Positions 19,604 through 31,216 of a stretch of DNA of 64,000 nucleotides are shown in pieces; the stretch's first letter is position 1, and every line of letters starts with the position of its first letter. Source of the DNA: Cycas panzhihuaensis (taxonomy: Eukaryota; Cycadophyta); contig CM041465.1 in assembly GCA_023213395.1 (NCBI GenBank), forward strand, positions 90,031,741 to 90,095,740. Direction: 5' to 3'. The notes below the pieces were generated by a model. That model saw only the letters and a program-made list of their open reading frames with translations, did not search any database and was not told the origin of the DNA. Position numbers and translations under genes: made by a program.

Positions 19604-22109
19604 TGGACGCGCTGCTACGGTATAACTACCTAACTGATAGGTGCAAGAGAGGGTGAGTGGTGGAATGATGGAAGGTGGGACCTAAAAGGTGGGTAACTAC
19701 CACGCAGAGCGCCCGTCTTGAGCGCGAGTTCGGGATCTGCAATGGAGTATGGCTACTATCGGGTGACCCTTCACCGCTTCGAGTAAGGGGTGAAGGTGCA
19801 TAGGGCAAACCTGAGTTAACCTGGGAATAGGACCCTCCCACCCTTGGGTGGCGGAAGGGGAAGAGAAGGCCTAATGGAGACAGGGCCAAGAGCAATCCTA
19901 CACAACTAACGATACACGAGTGATCTTTGGCAAGGCACTCGTGTGGTTAAAGGCGAAGAGGAAAGGTAGGGGAGAGAAGGAATCCTACAATCTTCCCTAC
20001 GAATGATAAAGATGCACGAAACAAGATAAAAGAATCGCAAGCAAATCGAAGAATTTTTCCCTTTTAATCCTTCAATGTACTAATTACTACGAAAGAAATA
20101 AAAGGAAAAAGAAAGGGTAGCGGAGGGAACAAATGTGCACCGAGCGAAGGCGTCTTGACGAAGTAACCTTCCCTGTATGCCTAACCACTCATACGACGTC
20201 TTGGATGCGAGGTATTGTGATGGAAGAGGGGCTTCCTTACCTTCCGGAAAATCAAATGCAAAACCAAGAAAGAAAAGAAGCACCAACTAAGAAATGAAAT
20301 AGCATGAAAACATAACACATATGAAGGTGCTTACTGGTAGTTAGGCCCACGGGCGATGCGCTCCACGCTTCCCAAGTACACCAAGCAACAATGGTCTCTT
20401 TCTCTTCCCGATGGAAGAGCACTAACATGCAACACAAAAACTCTAACAATATATGGCTAAATAGCACAAACGAGAATTTGAATATACATGCGTTAGTACT
20501 AATCCGACAATCAAAGTATCAAAAGAAAGTGGCCAAAGTGAAAGTAAATGACTGGGTAAGCCTCAGAGTAGCCTACCTCCCGCAAGTGATGCCCAAACCT
20601 CCCCCCAAGAGCCACGAGGTAGCGAGGGGAAAGTCAAGAACAAGAGCTGGAAAATGGCAGCAAAAAGGGGCAAAGAAAGGCCCAAGGAACCCACTACGAA
20701 CCGGATGCTTTGAGGAGCAAACCGGGTGACCCGGGAAGAAAGGTGAAGCGAGGAACCGGTTGGGACTTATGTGTGATGCCCAGACAAAGGCCCCAAATCA
20801 ACGCAACATGTGACAATGGTTTGGGCAACCAAGGAGCCTTCAAACCCTTGTTATAAGCCAAGGGCAAGACGGGGCGAGAGGGAGGTTTTGGGGGCTAAGA
20901 GCCGCCAGGAGCGTGGAAGGTTGTACGGAATCCACCCGGCTCCTCTCCAAAACCTATGCAACCCTCCACACACGCCTTGGACAAAGAACGCAGTAAGAAG
21001 CACAGGAGAGTGGTATATGACCCCAAAAGGGAGGGAGGACAACCAACCCTCAAGCAACAAGTAAGAGCAAACGAGTCAAGTATGAAAATCACAAGGAAAA
21101 CAAGCATAAACAAGGAATACGGAGAGAAGAGGCAAGGATTTGCCTCACCCAAAGGGCATGGAAAGGGACCGATAAATCACCCCGATCAAGTAGAGCAGGT
21201 TTGGGGCCCTGCTACGGAGGTGTGACGGGAAACACCTGCACTTGGGGCGCTTATGGACTGCCTGGGTGAAGACCGGCTGGACACCACTTCAAAGGAGCCC
21301 TCTCTAAGGTGTTTGAGGAGCTGGGAGAATGTCTCAGCCACGCCAAAGGAGAGCTAGGCACTGTATGAAGGGTGCAAGTCCAATTGATGCAGCAAACAGC
21401 AGAGAGAAGCAGAGCAGGAGAGTGTTTCCTTGAGAGCAATTCCAAAAGTGAGCCAAAAAGATCCTTGAAAATGAGCCAAAAAGGGCTTAAGTACTCAAGC
21501 AAAACCCTAAAGCGTGCGATTAGGGCGCAGCTGGAAGAGGAATAAAGCGCGAGCCACGTGGCAGTTTCGCAATAAATGCGAAATTGCCACGGTGGATTTT
21601 TAAAAACAATGCATCGCCGGAATATTCGGCTGAATATTCCGTGGCTGTGAAAAATCTGGCGGTACATGCCTAGGGCTGAAAATGGGGCCCACCAACCAGT
21701 CCAGGTTGGGGGCAGACGACCGAAAAGGCTGACATAACGCTAAAACACCTACCCGGAAGCAAACAAGCCAACAAAACGGGTCCAAAGGAGCAAAAATAGG
21801 GCTCGAGTGGGGTGGCAAGTTGACCAAACGATGATGAGTCATCACACCAAGTGAGGTGGCGCAAACCTAGTGGATCCCGGAGCGAGGAGGCGGATGCGAA
21901 GTAATACGGTCACTGTGGTGCCACACTCACCGGGAGTGTGCCTCGCTATAGTCGTCATAGGCTAAAATAAGTGTGGACGACCACAAGGTCGCCCACAAAG
22001 TCATACACATGCAGATACGCAAGCAAACATCCAGTAAAAGAAAGCGATGAAAATGCAAGAGACATACCTACACTTACCTGAGTCGGTGATTCTGTATCCA
22101 TTCCCGGAA
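19604..22109 (-). repeat. 5' LTR of Tat-1
   Basis: Pairs with 8348-10856. Differences are mostly 1-6 bp indels and changes around CG dinucleotides, for example 'gcgccccgtgcgccggagcg' against 'gcgcccgtcttgagcg'. An extra 'accgggaaata' (22110-22120) lies between the shared LTR end and the target-site copy, so the outer terminus here is unusual or damaged. Confidence 0.85.
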
Positions 22110-22125
22110 ACCGGGAAATAGATAC

Positions 22126-22857
22126 CTATGCCCTTAGAACTTCAACTACAATGGATAGTGATTTATGGCATAGATGGTTTAGTCACCTTAACTATAATAG
22201 CTTGACTCTTATGAAAAGGTTGGATATGGTTAATGGTTTACCACCTATTGATGTCAATAAAAAGTTATATGAGAGATGTCTTCTTAGCAAACAACATAGA
22301 GAAAGCTTTCCAGATTTTAGCCATCGAGCATCTTCCCCTCTTCAACTAGTATACACAAACATTTGTGGACCGATGACTACTCCCTCCTTAGTAGGTGTAA
22401 AGTATTTTCTCGTATTTATTGATGACTTCACAAGAAAGACATAGGTTTTCTTTCTAAAATATAAATCAGATGCTTTCAACCACTTTGTTGACTTCAAAAC
22501 CTTTGTTGAGCGACAAAGTAGATATTATATCCTTTCTCTAAGATCAGATAATGGGGGAGAGTTTACATTTAATGATTTCAAAGATTATTGTATCTACCAT
22601 GGTATTAGAAGATAATCTACCAACCCCTACACCCCATAACAAAATGGTGTAGTAGAAAGAAAAAATCAAACTATCGTTGAAATGGCACAATGTATACTTA
22701 AAGATAAAAACTTGGGCCATGAATTTTGGGATGAAGTAGTTCATACAGTCATCTACCTACTTAATAGATGTTCCACTAAAGCATTTATGTGGAAAACTCT
22801 AGAAGAAGCATGGACTGGTTATAAACCAAGTATACATCATCTCAGGATATTTGAATG
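22126..22857 (+). pseudogene. Copia-A integrase: zinc finger and catalytic core
   Basis: Resumes the Copia-A polyprotein after Tat-1. The HHCC zinc finger reads DLWHRWFSHLNYNSL...ERCLLSKQHR (22151-22310) with one Cys changed. The core (about 22320-22857) carries KYFLVFIDDFTRKT (first Asp), LRSDNGGEFTF (second Asp) and NGVVERKNQTIVEMA (Glu), so the DDE residues remain. Stops sit within TRKT/VFFL, RR/STNPYTP and P/QNGV, all at codons that are Trp or Gln in Copia-B. The chain is cut at IFEC by Gypsy-1 and continues LAYAH at 28899. Confidence 0.9.
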
Positions 22858-23237
22858 TGTTAGGGATCCAACCCCTAACTTACCTTTTCTTATATTCTCT
22901 TATATCTTCTACTTCTTCTCTCTCTTATATCTTTATTTCTTCTACTTCTTCCTTTTTATTAATATCCTACATGCATAAGTAGAAGGTTGTGTAGTGGTCA
23001 TTGAGTACTATATATATTCATGTAATATCACACATGCATAAGGAGGAGCTTGAGTAGTAAGGATAGAGCCATATATATATTTATGTAATCCTTAGAGTAT
23101 GGTATCTTAAATATCATTGTTATTGCATGTAATTAGGAGGTTGCCCCCTTGAAGGGTATTGCAACATAAGCGCTCTTTTGGAGTTATTTGCTTATTATAT
23201 TGGTATGCAATTATCATTAAGGAGTGGTATCCTAACA
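22858..23237 (+). repeat. 5' LTR of Gypsy-1
   Basis: 380 bp, TGTTAGGGATCC...TATCCTAACA with short inverted ends. Rich in CTTCT and TATAT motifs; TATATATA near 23012 and 23072 could serve as promoter. Confidence 0.95.
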
Positions 23238-23239
23238 AG

Positions 23240-23251
23240 TGGTATCAGAGC
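23240..23251 (+). other. Primer-binding site of Gypsy-1
   Basis: TGGTATCAGAGC, an exact match to the plant initiator tRNA-Met primer-binding consensus, two bases after the LTR. Confidence 0.95.
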
Positions 23252-24008
23252 GGTCGATCCATTCCTTGTGGGAGAGTCAAGGTACTAAATAATCAATTCT
23301 TTTCCATCATTTTTTTTTCTCATTAGTACCTATTCTCATTTGATTTCCATTTAGTTACTTTACTTTTTGGGGGTAGATAACACTGCAATCGGGCAACTAC
23401 CCTAACACTGCCACCGGCCAGTTCTCTTTTGCATTTAGATAGAGACCCTATGCCAGGGGTCTATAAATATCACGACGATCTATCGTTTTGGGCTAAGTGC
23501 ATTATGGTTTTTCCATCCCTTATGTGAAGGACTGGAGATCACACTCCTAAATCAAGTCTTAGACAAAACTCGGCTACGGAATTGTGCCTCCACGTACCTG
23601 CGGGTATATAGGAGGACTCCCTAGATAGGCCTTCCTAGTATAGGTAACCATAGGAAACCTATTGATCGTCTGTAATTTGTAGTGTACCGATAAGCAATTA
23701 GCCTTGGGAAGTTACTCTCCACATACCCTAGAGACGGGATAGTACAACTACAGAGTAGAGTGTTTACCTCTGTAAGTTGATACTATTTACGTCTGGGATC
23801 AGTATATCAGAGGGCCTACAAACCAGACAAGCCCATACCTAGTCAGTCTATTAGTGGGTTGTGTGCACTTAGTCAGTCAGTGAGTCAGTCATCATCTATT
23901 TGTTAAATCGGGTGTGTCTAGTCAGTTTGTCATCAATTCATGCACACATAGTCTGTCAACTAACCAGTACCCAAAAAAGCAAAAAAGTAAAAAGCAAAAA
24001 AAAAAATA

Positions 24009-24046
<38 letters not shown>

Positions 24047-24155
24047 TCCATATTGCCTCATTGTAAAATATTGGGGATAACAGTCTATAGACACCCCATC
24101 AAATCCTTTTCAGTCACATTTACCAACTAGGATTCAACTTAGATCTTATGGACTA
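23252..24155 (+). other. Untranslated leader of Gypsy-1
   Basis: About 900 bp without a gene. It contains 'agtcagtc' repeats near 23840-23890 and a long A-rich run at 23990-24044. The gag ATG follows at 24156. Confidence 0.7.
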
Positions 24156-25550
24156 ATGGCCCCTAAGATGAACCCAAGTTGGACTCAAGATCTCAATGAT
24201 GATGTTTCACAACTTCGAGAAGATATATTACAAATCCAAAATGACTTCAGTGAAAAATTTAAAGCAGTAATGCTAGAGCTCACATCCATGAAACCTCTTA
24301 AGGAAGAAAAGAGTGACCTTGATGATACTACTCATATAGGTGGGGGTCACTTCTCTAAAGAAGATGAAGGTAATGATGGTAGGCACTTTCGTCCAAACTT
24401 CCTTCCCAAGGTAGAAATCAAGAAGTTCAATGGCATAGATGTATGTACCTAGATCACCCAAATGGAACAATACTTTTCTCTTTATCAAGTTCCAACAGAT
24501 AAGAAGATCCCTCTTGCTTCTCTACACATGGAAACTGAACCCTACCAATGGTACCAATGGGTTATAAAAATAATTGGTGGGCTTAGTTATCAATGGGAGG
24601 GTTTTGTGAAGGATCTTATAGCTCAATATGACAGTACCTGGGATCATGACCACTTTAACCAGTTAGCTAAAGTTAGACAGTAAGGGACTATTTCATCTTA
24701 TACAGCAGAATACCAACATCTCTCCACAAGGTTTGATGGTCTTTGTCAGGATAAATTACTTGAGTTGTACATTGGTGGGTTACGAGATGACATCAGACAT
24801 GAGTTGTGACTCTTAAAACCTTATAACATCTCTATAACTATTAATTTTGCTCGACATATTAAAGCAAAAAATAAGGCATCATGACCCCCCCAACGAACAT
24901 TTCTAGAAAAGTGACCACAATTTCATGTTCCTGGTGTACAACGAATGACTTCCCAAGAGATGGATGAGAAACGATTGAAAGGGTTATGTTTTCATTGTAA
25001 CCAAAAGTGTAATAAAGACCATAAGTGTCATGAACAATGCTTATTCATAATTGAGGATGTTCAAGATGAGGAACTAGTAGAAGAAGCCTCATTAGAGCTA
25101 GAAAATAATGATTGTGACCCACCTGAGGAGGAAGAAGAAGATACTACTATTATATTTATACATGCCCTGACGAGAATTTCAACCCCTCAGACACTCAAAC
25201 TTATTAGGTACATTAAGAAAATGAATGTGGTTATCCTCATAGATTCTGGGAGCACCCACAATTTCATTAATCGAAACTTGCTGAAGAACTCAATTGTTTT
25301 CTATATCCTGTCAAAAATTTTCAAGTTATGGTGGCTAATGGAGGGTCACAATATCAAGTTGTAAATAGGTGACTATCACCTCTTCACTTCTATGTATGAC
25401 ATTTACGTTGGAGGAGTTGATGTTGTATTAGGGGTATAATGGCTCAAACCATTAGGCACCATTCAACTAAATATACAAGATCTCTTCATATGATTTACTT
25501 CTGAAGGAATTGACTATCAATTGAATGGGATCATTCCTCCGCCGACCCAA
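24156..25550 (+). pseudogene. Gypsy-1 gag, zinc knuckle and protease
   Basis: Starts MAPKMNPSWTQDLNDDVSQL. A coiled-coil N-terminus is followed by the Retrotrans_gag core (VEIKKFNGID...ITQMEQYFSLYQVP, ASLHMETEPYQWYQW, QYDSTWDHDHFNQLAKVRQ). The zinc knuckle reads LCFHCNQKCNKDHKCHEQCL (about 24988-25046). The protease keeps its active site in VVILIDSGSTHNFINRNLL (about 25228-25290) and ends YVGGVDVVLGV. Stops occur at 24452, 24683 and near 24810, 24885 and 25364, mostly where Trp, Gln or Arg is expected. One polyprotein frame otherwise. Confidence 0.9.
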
Positions 25551-27062
25551 ATCATCAGCTCACACCGTATGGAGAGGCTTATTAAAAAGGGTAGTACAAG
25601 AATCATTGCCAAATGTTATGCTCTGGAAGGTCAAGAACTTACAACATAAGGGGACATTCTCCTAGATGATGGTATACCAAATGACTTAAAATTGGTACTT
25701 CACCGCCATAACCAGGTCTTTCAAGATATTCCTCAAGGTCTTCCCCCAGCACGTGACCAAGATCATATCATTGACCTAGTAGCTGGAAGTAATCCTCCTT
25801 GTATTCAACCATACTGGTATCCCTACCAGTAAAAGAATGAAATTGAATGACTAGTTCAAGAACTCCTTAATGTTGGTATTATTAGGAAAAGTAAAAGCAC
25901 TTTTTCTGCCCCAATGATTTTAGTAAGAAAAAAGGATGGCTCATTTCACATGTGTGTAGACTACTGTGAGCTCAATAAGATAACCATCAAGGATAAATTT
26001 CCTATACCAGTCATCGATGAACTCCATGGAACAATGTTCTTCAAATCATTGGACTTGCGGTTAGGATACCATCAAATCAGGATCAAAGTAGAGGATGTTC
26101 ATAAAACTGCATTTCGTACATATGAAGGTCACTATGAATTTTTAGTCATGTCATTTGGCTTGACTAATTCCCCATCCACCTTTCAAGGACTCATGAATAA
26201 ACTCTTTCGGCCTTACTTAAGGAAGTTCATGTTAGTCTTTTTTTATGACATTTTGATCTTCAGTCGTACGTGGGAAGAACATATTTAGCATGTTGATAAG
26301 ACATTATAGGTGCTTGCAGACAACCATCTTTATGCAAAATTATCAAAAGGTCAATTTAGGCAAACAGAAATAGAATATTTGGGCCATATTATCTCTCAAG
26401 AAGGAGTCAAGGTGAATCCTAAGAAAATAGCGGTTATCACAAACTGGCCTAAACCTAAAAACATCAAGGGCCTTCGTGGATTCTTAAGAATCATAGGATA
26501 TTATCAAAAGTTTGTTCAAGGCTATGCAAGGATTGCTTCCCCTTTAATCAACTTGTTAAAAAATGATTCCTTTCATTGGAATGATAAGGCCTCTGAAGTA
26601 TTTAAACACCTAAAGTTGGCTTTAACTACCACACCAGTCCTTGCAACACCAGACTTTACAAAGACCTTCACCATTGAATGTGATGCATCGAGGCAAGGCA
26701 TTGGAGCAGTCTTAATGCAAGAAGGAAAACCTTTGGCCTTTGAAAATCGTCAACTTACACTCAAAGAACCAGTCAAATCCACCTATGAGAAGGAGATGTT
26801 AGCAACTCTTCATGCAGTTAGGAAATGACAACAATATTTATTGGGAACACATTTCCAAATTAAAACAGACCATGATAGCTTAAAATATTTCCTATCTCAA
26901 AGGACAGCATCTGAGGAACAACAAAAATGGGTCACCAAAATGCAAGCTTTTGACTTTGAAATCATATGTAGAAAAGGCAAGGATAATATAGTTGTGGATG
27001 CTTTATCTCATAAGGAAGAAGGCTCTGCACTATATTCTATCACGACAGTCAATCCATCTTAG
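25551..27062 (+). pseudogene. Gypsy-1 reverse transcriptase and RNase H
   Basis: RT motifs in order: [65 protein letters not shown], then [12 protein letters not shown]. The family box is FxDDILIYS, so the first catalytic Asp has become Tyr (about 26240-26260). The thumb and connection follow (YLGHIISQEGVKVNP, LRGFLRIIGYYQKFV). RNase H runs from FTIECDASRQGIGAVLMQEG to DALSHKEEG and keeps its first Asp. Stops at 26286, 26307, 26826 and 27060 break it. The catalytic substitution alone would kill RT. Confidence 0.92.
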
Positions 27063-28370
27063 ATAACAGTCGCCAAGCAAGAATGGGATGAGGACTCCTT
27101 TACAAAGTAGATCATTTAAGACCTTTAAGCTGGAGTAGGGCATTCAACCCATTATACATGGTCTTCAAATATTCTCTGCTATAAGAATTGAATATATATA
27201 TATGCTCTCACTCTAGCCTTAAGGAGTAAATTTTACATGATGCACATGCCTCTCTAACAGCAGGTCACTCAAGGTTCCTACGAACATACCAATGCTTAAA
27301 ACAGTCTTTCTTTTGGAAGGGACAAAAAGGAGATGTAAAGAGATATATTTCCTCATGTGAAATTTATCAATAACATAAGATAGAAATAGTCAAGTCTCCA
27401 GGATTATTGCAACCCCTTCCCATACCAAATCAACGATGGGAAGAAATTTCTATGGACTTCATCGTGGGTCTGCCTAAGTCAAAAGGAAAAGATGTTATAC
27501 TGGTGGTTGTTGATAGGCTAATTAAATATGCTCATTTTTATGGCATTTAGGCCACATATAAGGCAAAGAAAATTGCTGAGGTCTTTTTAAAGGATATACA
27601 CAAGTTGCATGGCATGCCCAAACGCATAGTCAGTGATCGGGATCCCAAGTTTACCAGTAACTTATGGATAAAACTCTTCCATCTACTTGGTACTAAACTG
27701 ATAATGAGCTCAGCCTACCATCCATAAACAGATGGACAAACTGAGGTGGTTAATAAGTGCCTTGAAGGATACCTTTGGTGTTATGCTTTAGATAAGCAGG
27801 GGTAGTGGCATCATTGGCTTCCTTTAGCAGAATGGTGGTATAATACAACCTATCATGCATCAGTAGGAATGACTTCATTCTAAGCATTATATGGCTATGA
27901 ACCACCCACACTTAAAAACTATGCCATAATTAGTTCTAAGGTTCAAGTAGTCAAAGACCACATCCAATAAATAACATAGATTCTTAAGCTATTCAAGGAA
28001 AATTTGAACCTTGCACAAAATTGGATGAAACAACAGGCAGATAAAGGGCGAAGTAAACGAGTGTTTTATCTAGGTGATTGGGTATACTTACGGTTGCAAC
28101 CGTATAAGCAGGCATCTCTCAAACGGAATGGGCAACATAAGTTACAACCTTAATTTTATGGGCTTTACAAAATTCTCAAGAAGATTGGTGAAGTTGCATA
28201 TGCCTTGGACTTACCGCCACTATCAAGGATCCATAATGTCTTTCATGTTTTATATCTCAAGAAGGTAATTGGGCAACAAGTACAAGTTCAAACAAAATTA
28301 CCTATCTTAAATGAGGAGAGACAACTTTAACTCATTCCAGAATGTATCATCGATCAAAGAATTCGATATC
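27063..28370 (+). pseudogene. Gypsy-1 integrase
   Basis: Readable in pieces: FFWKGQKGDVKRYISSCEIY (end of the HHCC finger, about 27305), [16 protein letters not shown] (first Asp, about 27445), KRIVSDRDPKFTSNLW (second Asp, about 27620), TDGQTEVVNKCLEGY (Glu, about 27730), and the GPF/Y-like tail with IHNVFHVLYLKKVIG (about 28230). At least seven stops occur, for example YHP, stop, TDGQTE where the family has Gln. Inactive. Confidence 0.9.
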
Positions 28371-28500
28371 TATAATCTAGACAAATCATTGAGTATCTCA
28401 TCAAATGGAAACAACTTCCATGAGAAGATGTAACCTGGAGAATAAACAATTTATCCTAGAGCACCCTGAGATCACCAAGCTCTGAGGGCAAAGATTTTTT
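28371..28500 (+). pseudogene. Gypsy-1 chromodomain remnant
   Basis: The C-terminal polyprotein reads IIEYLIKWKQLP, stop, EDVTWRINN. The chromodomain core is EYLVKWKxLPxEDATWE. In chromoviruses this domain guides integration to marked chromatin. It directly precedes the polypurine tract. One stop replaces the Trp or Ser at the LPxED position. Confidence 0.85.
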
Positions 28501-28513
28501 AAGGGGGGGACTT
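28501..28513 (+). other. Polypurine tract of Gypsy-1
   Basis: AAGGGGGGGACTT immediately before the 3' LTR; primes plus-strand DNA synthesis. Confidence 0.88.
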
Positions 28514-28893
28514 TGTTAGGGATCCAACCCCTAACTTACCTTCTCTTATATTCTCTTATATCTTCTACTTCTTCTCTCTCTTATATCTTTATTTCTTCTA
28601 CTTCTTCCCTTTTCTTAATATCCCACATGCATAAGTAGAAGGTTGTGTAGTGGTCATTAAGTACTATATATATTCACGTAATATCCCACATGCATAAGGA
28701 GGAGGTTGAGTAGTAAGCATAGAGGCATATATATATTTATGTAATCCTTAGAGTATGGTATCTTAAATATCATTATTATTGCATGTAATTGGGAGGTTGC
28801 CCCCTCAAAGGGTATTACAATACAAGTGCTCTTTTGGAGTTATTTGCTTATTATATTGGTATGCAATTATCATTAAGGAATGGTATCCTAACA
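28514..28893 (+). repeat. 3' LTR of Gypsy-1
   Basis: 380 bp, same ends as 22858-23237 and about 95% identical by eye. Confidence 0.95.
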
Positions 28894-30860
28894 TAATGTC
28901 TTGCATATGCCCATATTCTTGATCAAAGAATAACTAAGTTGGATGACCATAGTGTCAAATGTATCTTTTGTTGGCTACAGTGAATCTTCTAAATCCTATA
29001 AAGCCTATGATCTGAAATCAAGAAAAGTTATGGTAAGTAGAGATGTCAAATTTCAAGAAGACACCTACTACCAAGATAATCAGGGAAAGCAGAAGGAAAT
29101 TGCCATTAAATTTGACACATCAAGTAAGTCTAAATATGTGCCTCCTATGTGGAGAAATATCCAGGAACCCATTAGAGAGAGAATGTCATCTCAACCTCCA
29201 CCATAATATCTACCCAAATGGGTTCATCGCAACCATGACTTAGGAAATATATTAGATAACAATAGAAGATCCACACGCTCCCATAAGGTCAACTTTGCCC
29301 TAATGAGCAAGGTACTCGAAATTCATGAGCCTCAAACCTTTAATGAGGCTAATCAACATGAATGTTGGCAGAAAGCCATAAAAGAAGAATATAAGTCCAT
29401 TATTAAGAATGATACTTAGGAACTCGTAGACTTACCACCAAAGAAGAAAGCTATTGGCACCAAATGGGTCTATATAAGACTAAGTTCCACTCAGATGGTT
29501 CCATCGACAAATACAAAGCTAGACTAGTTGCAAAAGGATATGCCCAAAGAGAAGGCATAGTCTATACAGAAACATTTGCCCCTATCACTAGGATGGAATC
29601 TGTTCACATGATGATGAGTTTAGCCATCCAAATGGGTTAGAAAGTTTATCAAATAGATGTGAAAGTACTTTCTTAAATGATTATGTCAAAGAAGACATCT
29701 ATGTCACTCAACCCCTCAGTTTTGAAGTCAAGGGGTAAGAAAACAAAGTGTATAAGTTATAGAAGGCACTATATGGTCTAAAACACGCACCCAGGGCTTA
29801 GTATTCCCACATAGACAAGTATTTTAGAGATCAAGGGTTTGAGAGATTTAAAGTAGACCCAAATTTATACACCAAAATCAAGGGAAATTCAATATTAATT
29901 ATAGGACTCTATGTTGATGATTTAATTTATACTGGAAATGACTCCCATCTTTTACATCAGTTTAAAGATGCTATGTGTAAGGAATTGGAGATGATAGACT
30001 TAGGCCTCTTATATTATTTCTTAAGATTGGAAGTCTGGCAGGATAAACAAGGAATCTCAATCTCTCAATGCAAATATATATTGGATCTCCTATAAAGATT
30101 CAGAATGAGAAATTGTAAACCATTGACAATACCAGCAAAAACTGGAATCAAACTTTCTAAGATGGATAACTCAACTTCGATTGATCCCACTCTCTATAGA
30201 CAGCTCATTAGTAGCCTAATATATTTGACATCTACTCGACCATATATAACATATTCAGTCAGTATTATGTCTAAGTTTACGCAGGATCCAAAGACATCTC
30301 ATTGGCAAGCTACCAAAAGAATCCTTCGATACCTTAAAGGGACTCCATATTTTGGGTTATATTACAAAGCCACATCCAGATTTCAGTTAATTTGTTACAT
30401 AGATTCATATTGGGCAGGTGATGTAAATCATAGAAAGTCTATCACAAGTTATGTATTCAGTATAGGATCAGTAATAGTATCTTAGAGTACAAAGAAGTAA
30501 AATACTGTTTCCTTATCCATAGCTGAGGCAAAATATAAAGCTGCAGTTTCAGGAGCTTGTGAATCAATATGGCTAAGAAGACTTTTATAGGATTTTCAGA
30601 TTAAACAACAAGGTCCCACTAGAATTTGGTGTGACAATCAAAGCACTATCCAAATGGCCAAAAATCTAGTATTCCATGGTAGAACAAAATATACTGAGAC
30701 TCAACACCACTTTATTCGAGAACTTATATAAGCAAATGAGATAGAGTTGATTTATTGCAGCAAAGAAGATTAGACAATAGATATTTTCATAAAGGTCTAG
30801 GGAAAGACCAAATTTGAAAAGTTCAGAGACAATTTGGGAGTCGTACGCACTGGGCTTATG
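28894..30860 (+). pseudogene. Copia-A integrase C-terminus, reverse transcriptase and RNase H
   Basis: Resumes with YAHILDQRITKLDDHSVKCI and FVGYSESSKSYKAYD (integrase end), then WVHRNHDLGNILDNN (linker), KKKAIGTKWVY (RT start, about 29445), LYVDDLIYTGND (RT active site, YVDD at 29910-29921), DPTLYRQLISSLIYLTSTRP, HWQATKRILRYLKGTPYFGL, YIDSYWAGDVNHRKSITSY (RNase H start), CDNQSTIQMAKN and HHFIREL (RNase H end). Frameshifts occur near 29485 and 29655. Stops such as VIVS, stop, STKK, stop, NT correspond to Trp and Gln in Copia-B. The YVDD box is intact. Confidence 0.92.
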
Positions 30861-30868
30861 GGGAAGAA
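30857..30868 (+). other. Polypurine tract of Copia-A
   Basis: TATGGGGAAGAA directly before the 3' LTR. Copia-B has ATGGGGGAGAA at the same place. Confidence 0.85.
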
Positions 30869-31216
30869 TGTTAGGAATAACCTAATTCTATTAAAAGACA
30901 TGTGCACCTAGGGCCCCTCAAAGCCACCTTTGAGGTCCCCTAAGGCACCTTGAGCCTCCCAATAGCCACCAAGAGCTTACACCACTTTATTAAGGTACAC
31001 GTTTACATTTATTATTGTTATTTTTTTAATATATTTTAAATTATATATCAACTAACGTATAGGTAGGGTGATGGTACTTGTCACCTCCCCAAAAACTCTA
31101 TTTAAAGGGCGGGAATACCTCCCTGGTATTTTTTAACACTGCCAACAATCGAAAATCACCCATTTTCTCAAAATGCACTCAATCTAACGTTTTACTCTGC
31201 TCCTCTGAATCCATTA
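30869..31216 (+). repeat. 3' LTR of Copia-A
   Basis: 348 bp, TGTTAGGAATAACC...AATCCATTA; the terminal CA is mutated to TA. TATTTAAA lies at 31099-31106, with a weakened hairpin at 31125-31140. Followed by ATATT (31217-31221), the second target-site copy. Confidence 0.92.

Larger units (their letters stand above)
8348..22109 (-). mobile_element. Tat-1, Tat/Ogre-like Ty3/Gypsy element, internally deleted
   Basis: A GC-richer element of about 13.8 kb on the minus strand inside Copia-A. Minus-strand order: 5' LTR (22109-19604), PBS, gag (19430-17542), protease (about 16741-16400), RT stub, integrase C-terminus, an antisense PMD unit on the plus strand (12086-14625), RNase H-like domain (about 11585-11200), 3' LTR (10856-8348). 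Target sequence GATAC flanks both sides (8343-8347, 22121-22125), and Copia-A codons rejoin across it. The LTR pair is nearly equal in length (about 2.5 kb) and similar but with many small indels. The long LTRs, PBS type and extra RNase H fit the Tat clade; the exact lineage is my inference. Confidence 0.85.
22858..28893 (+). mobile_element. Gypsy-1, chromodomain-containing Ty3/Gypsy element
   Basis: A structurally complete 6,036-bp element inside the Copia-A integrase. It has 380-bp LTRs at both ends, a perfect tRNA-Met PBS (23240-23251), gag-protease-RT-RNase H-integrase-chromodomain in order, a polypurine tract (28501-28513) and a 5-bp target duplication with one change (GAATG 22853-22857; TAATG 28894-28898). 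By eye the LTRs differ at about 19 of 380 positions (about 95% identity), so it is younger than its host Copia-A. Many stops, so coding-dead. The chromodomain places it among plant chromoviruses. Confidence 0.93.

Noticed and set aside
23240-23251. tRNA gene hints (TGGTATCAGAGC here and at 39341, 51415, 57715)
   Set aside because: These are primer-binding sites next to LTR ends, complementary to a tRNA 3' end, not tRNA genes.
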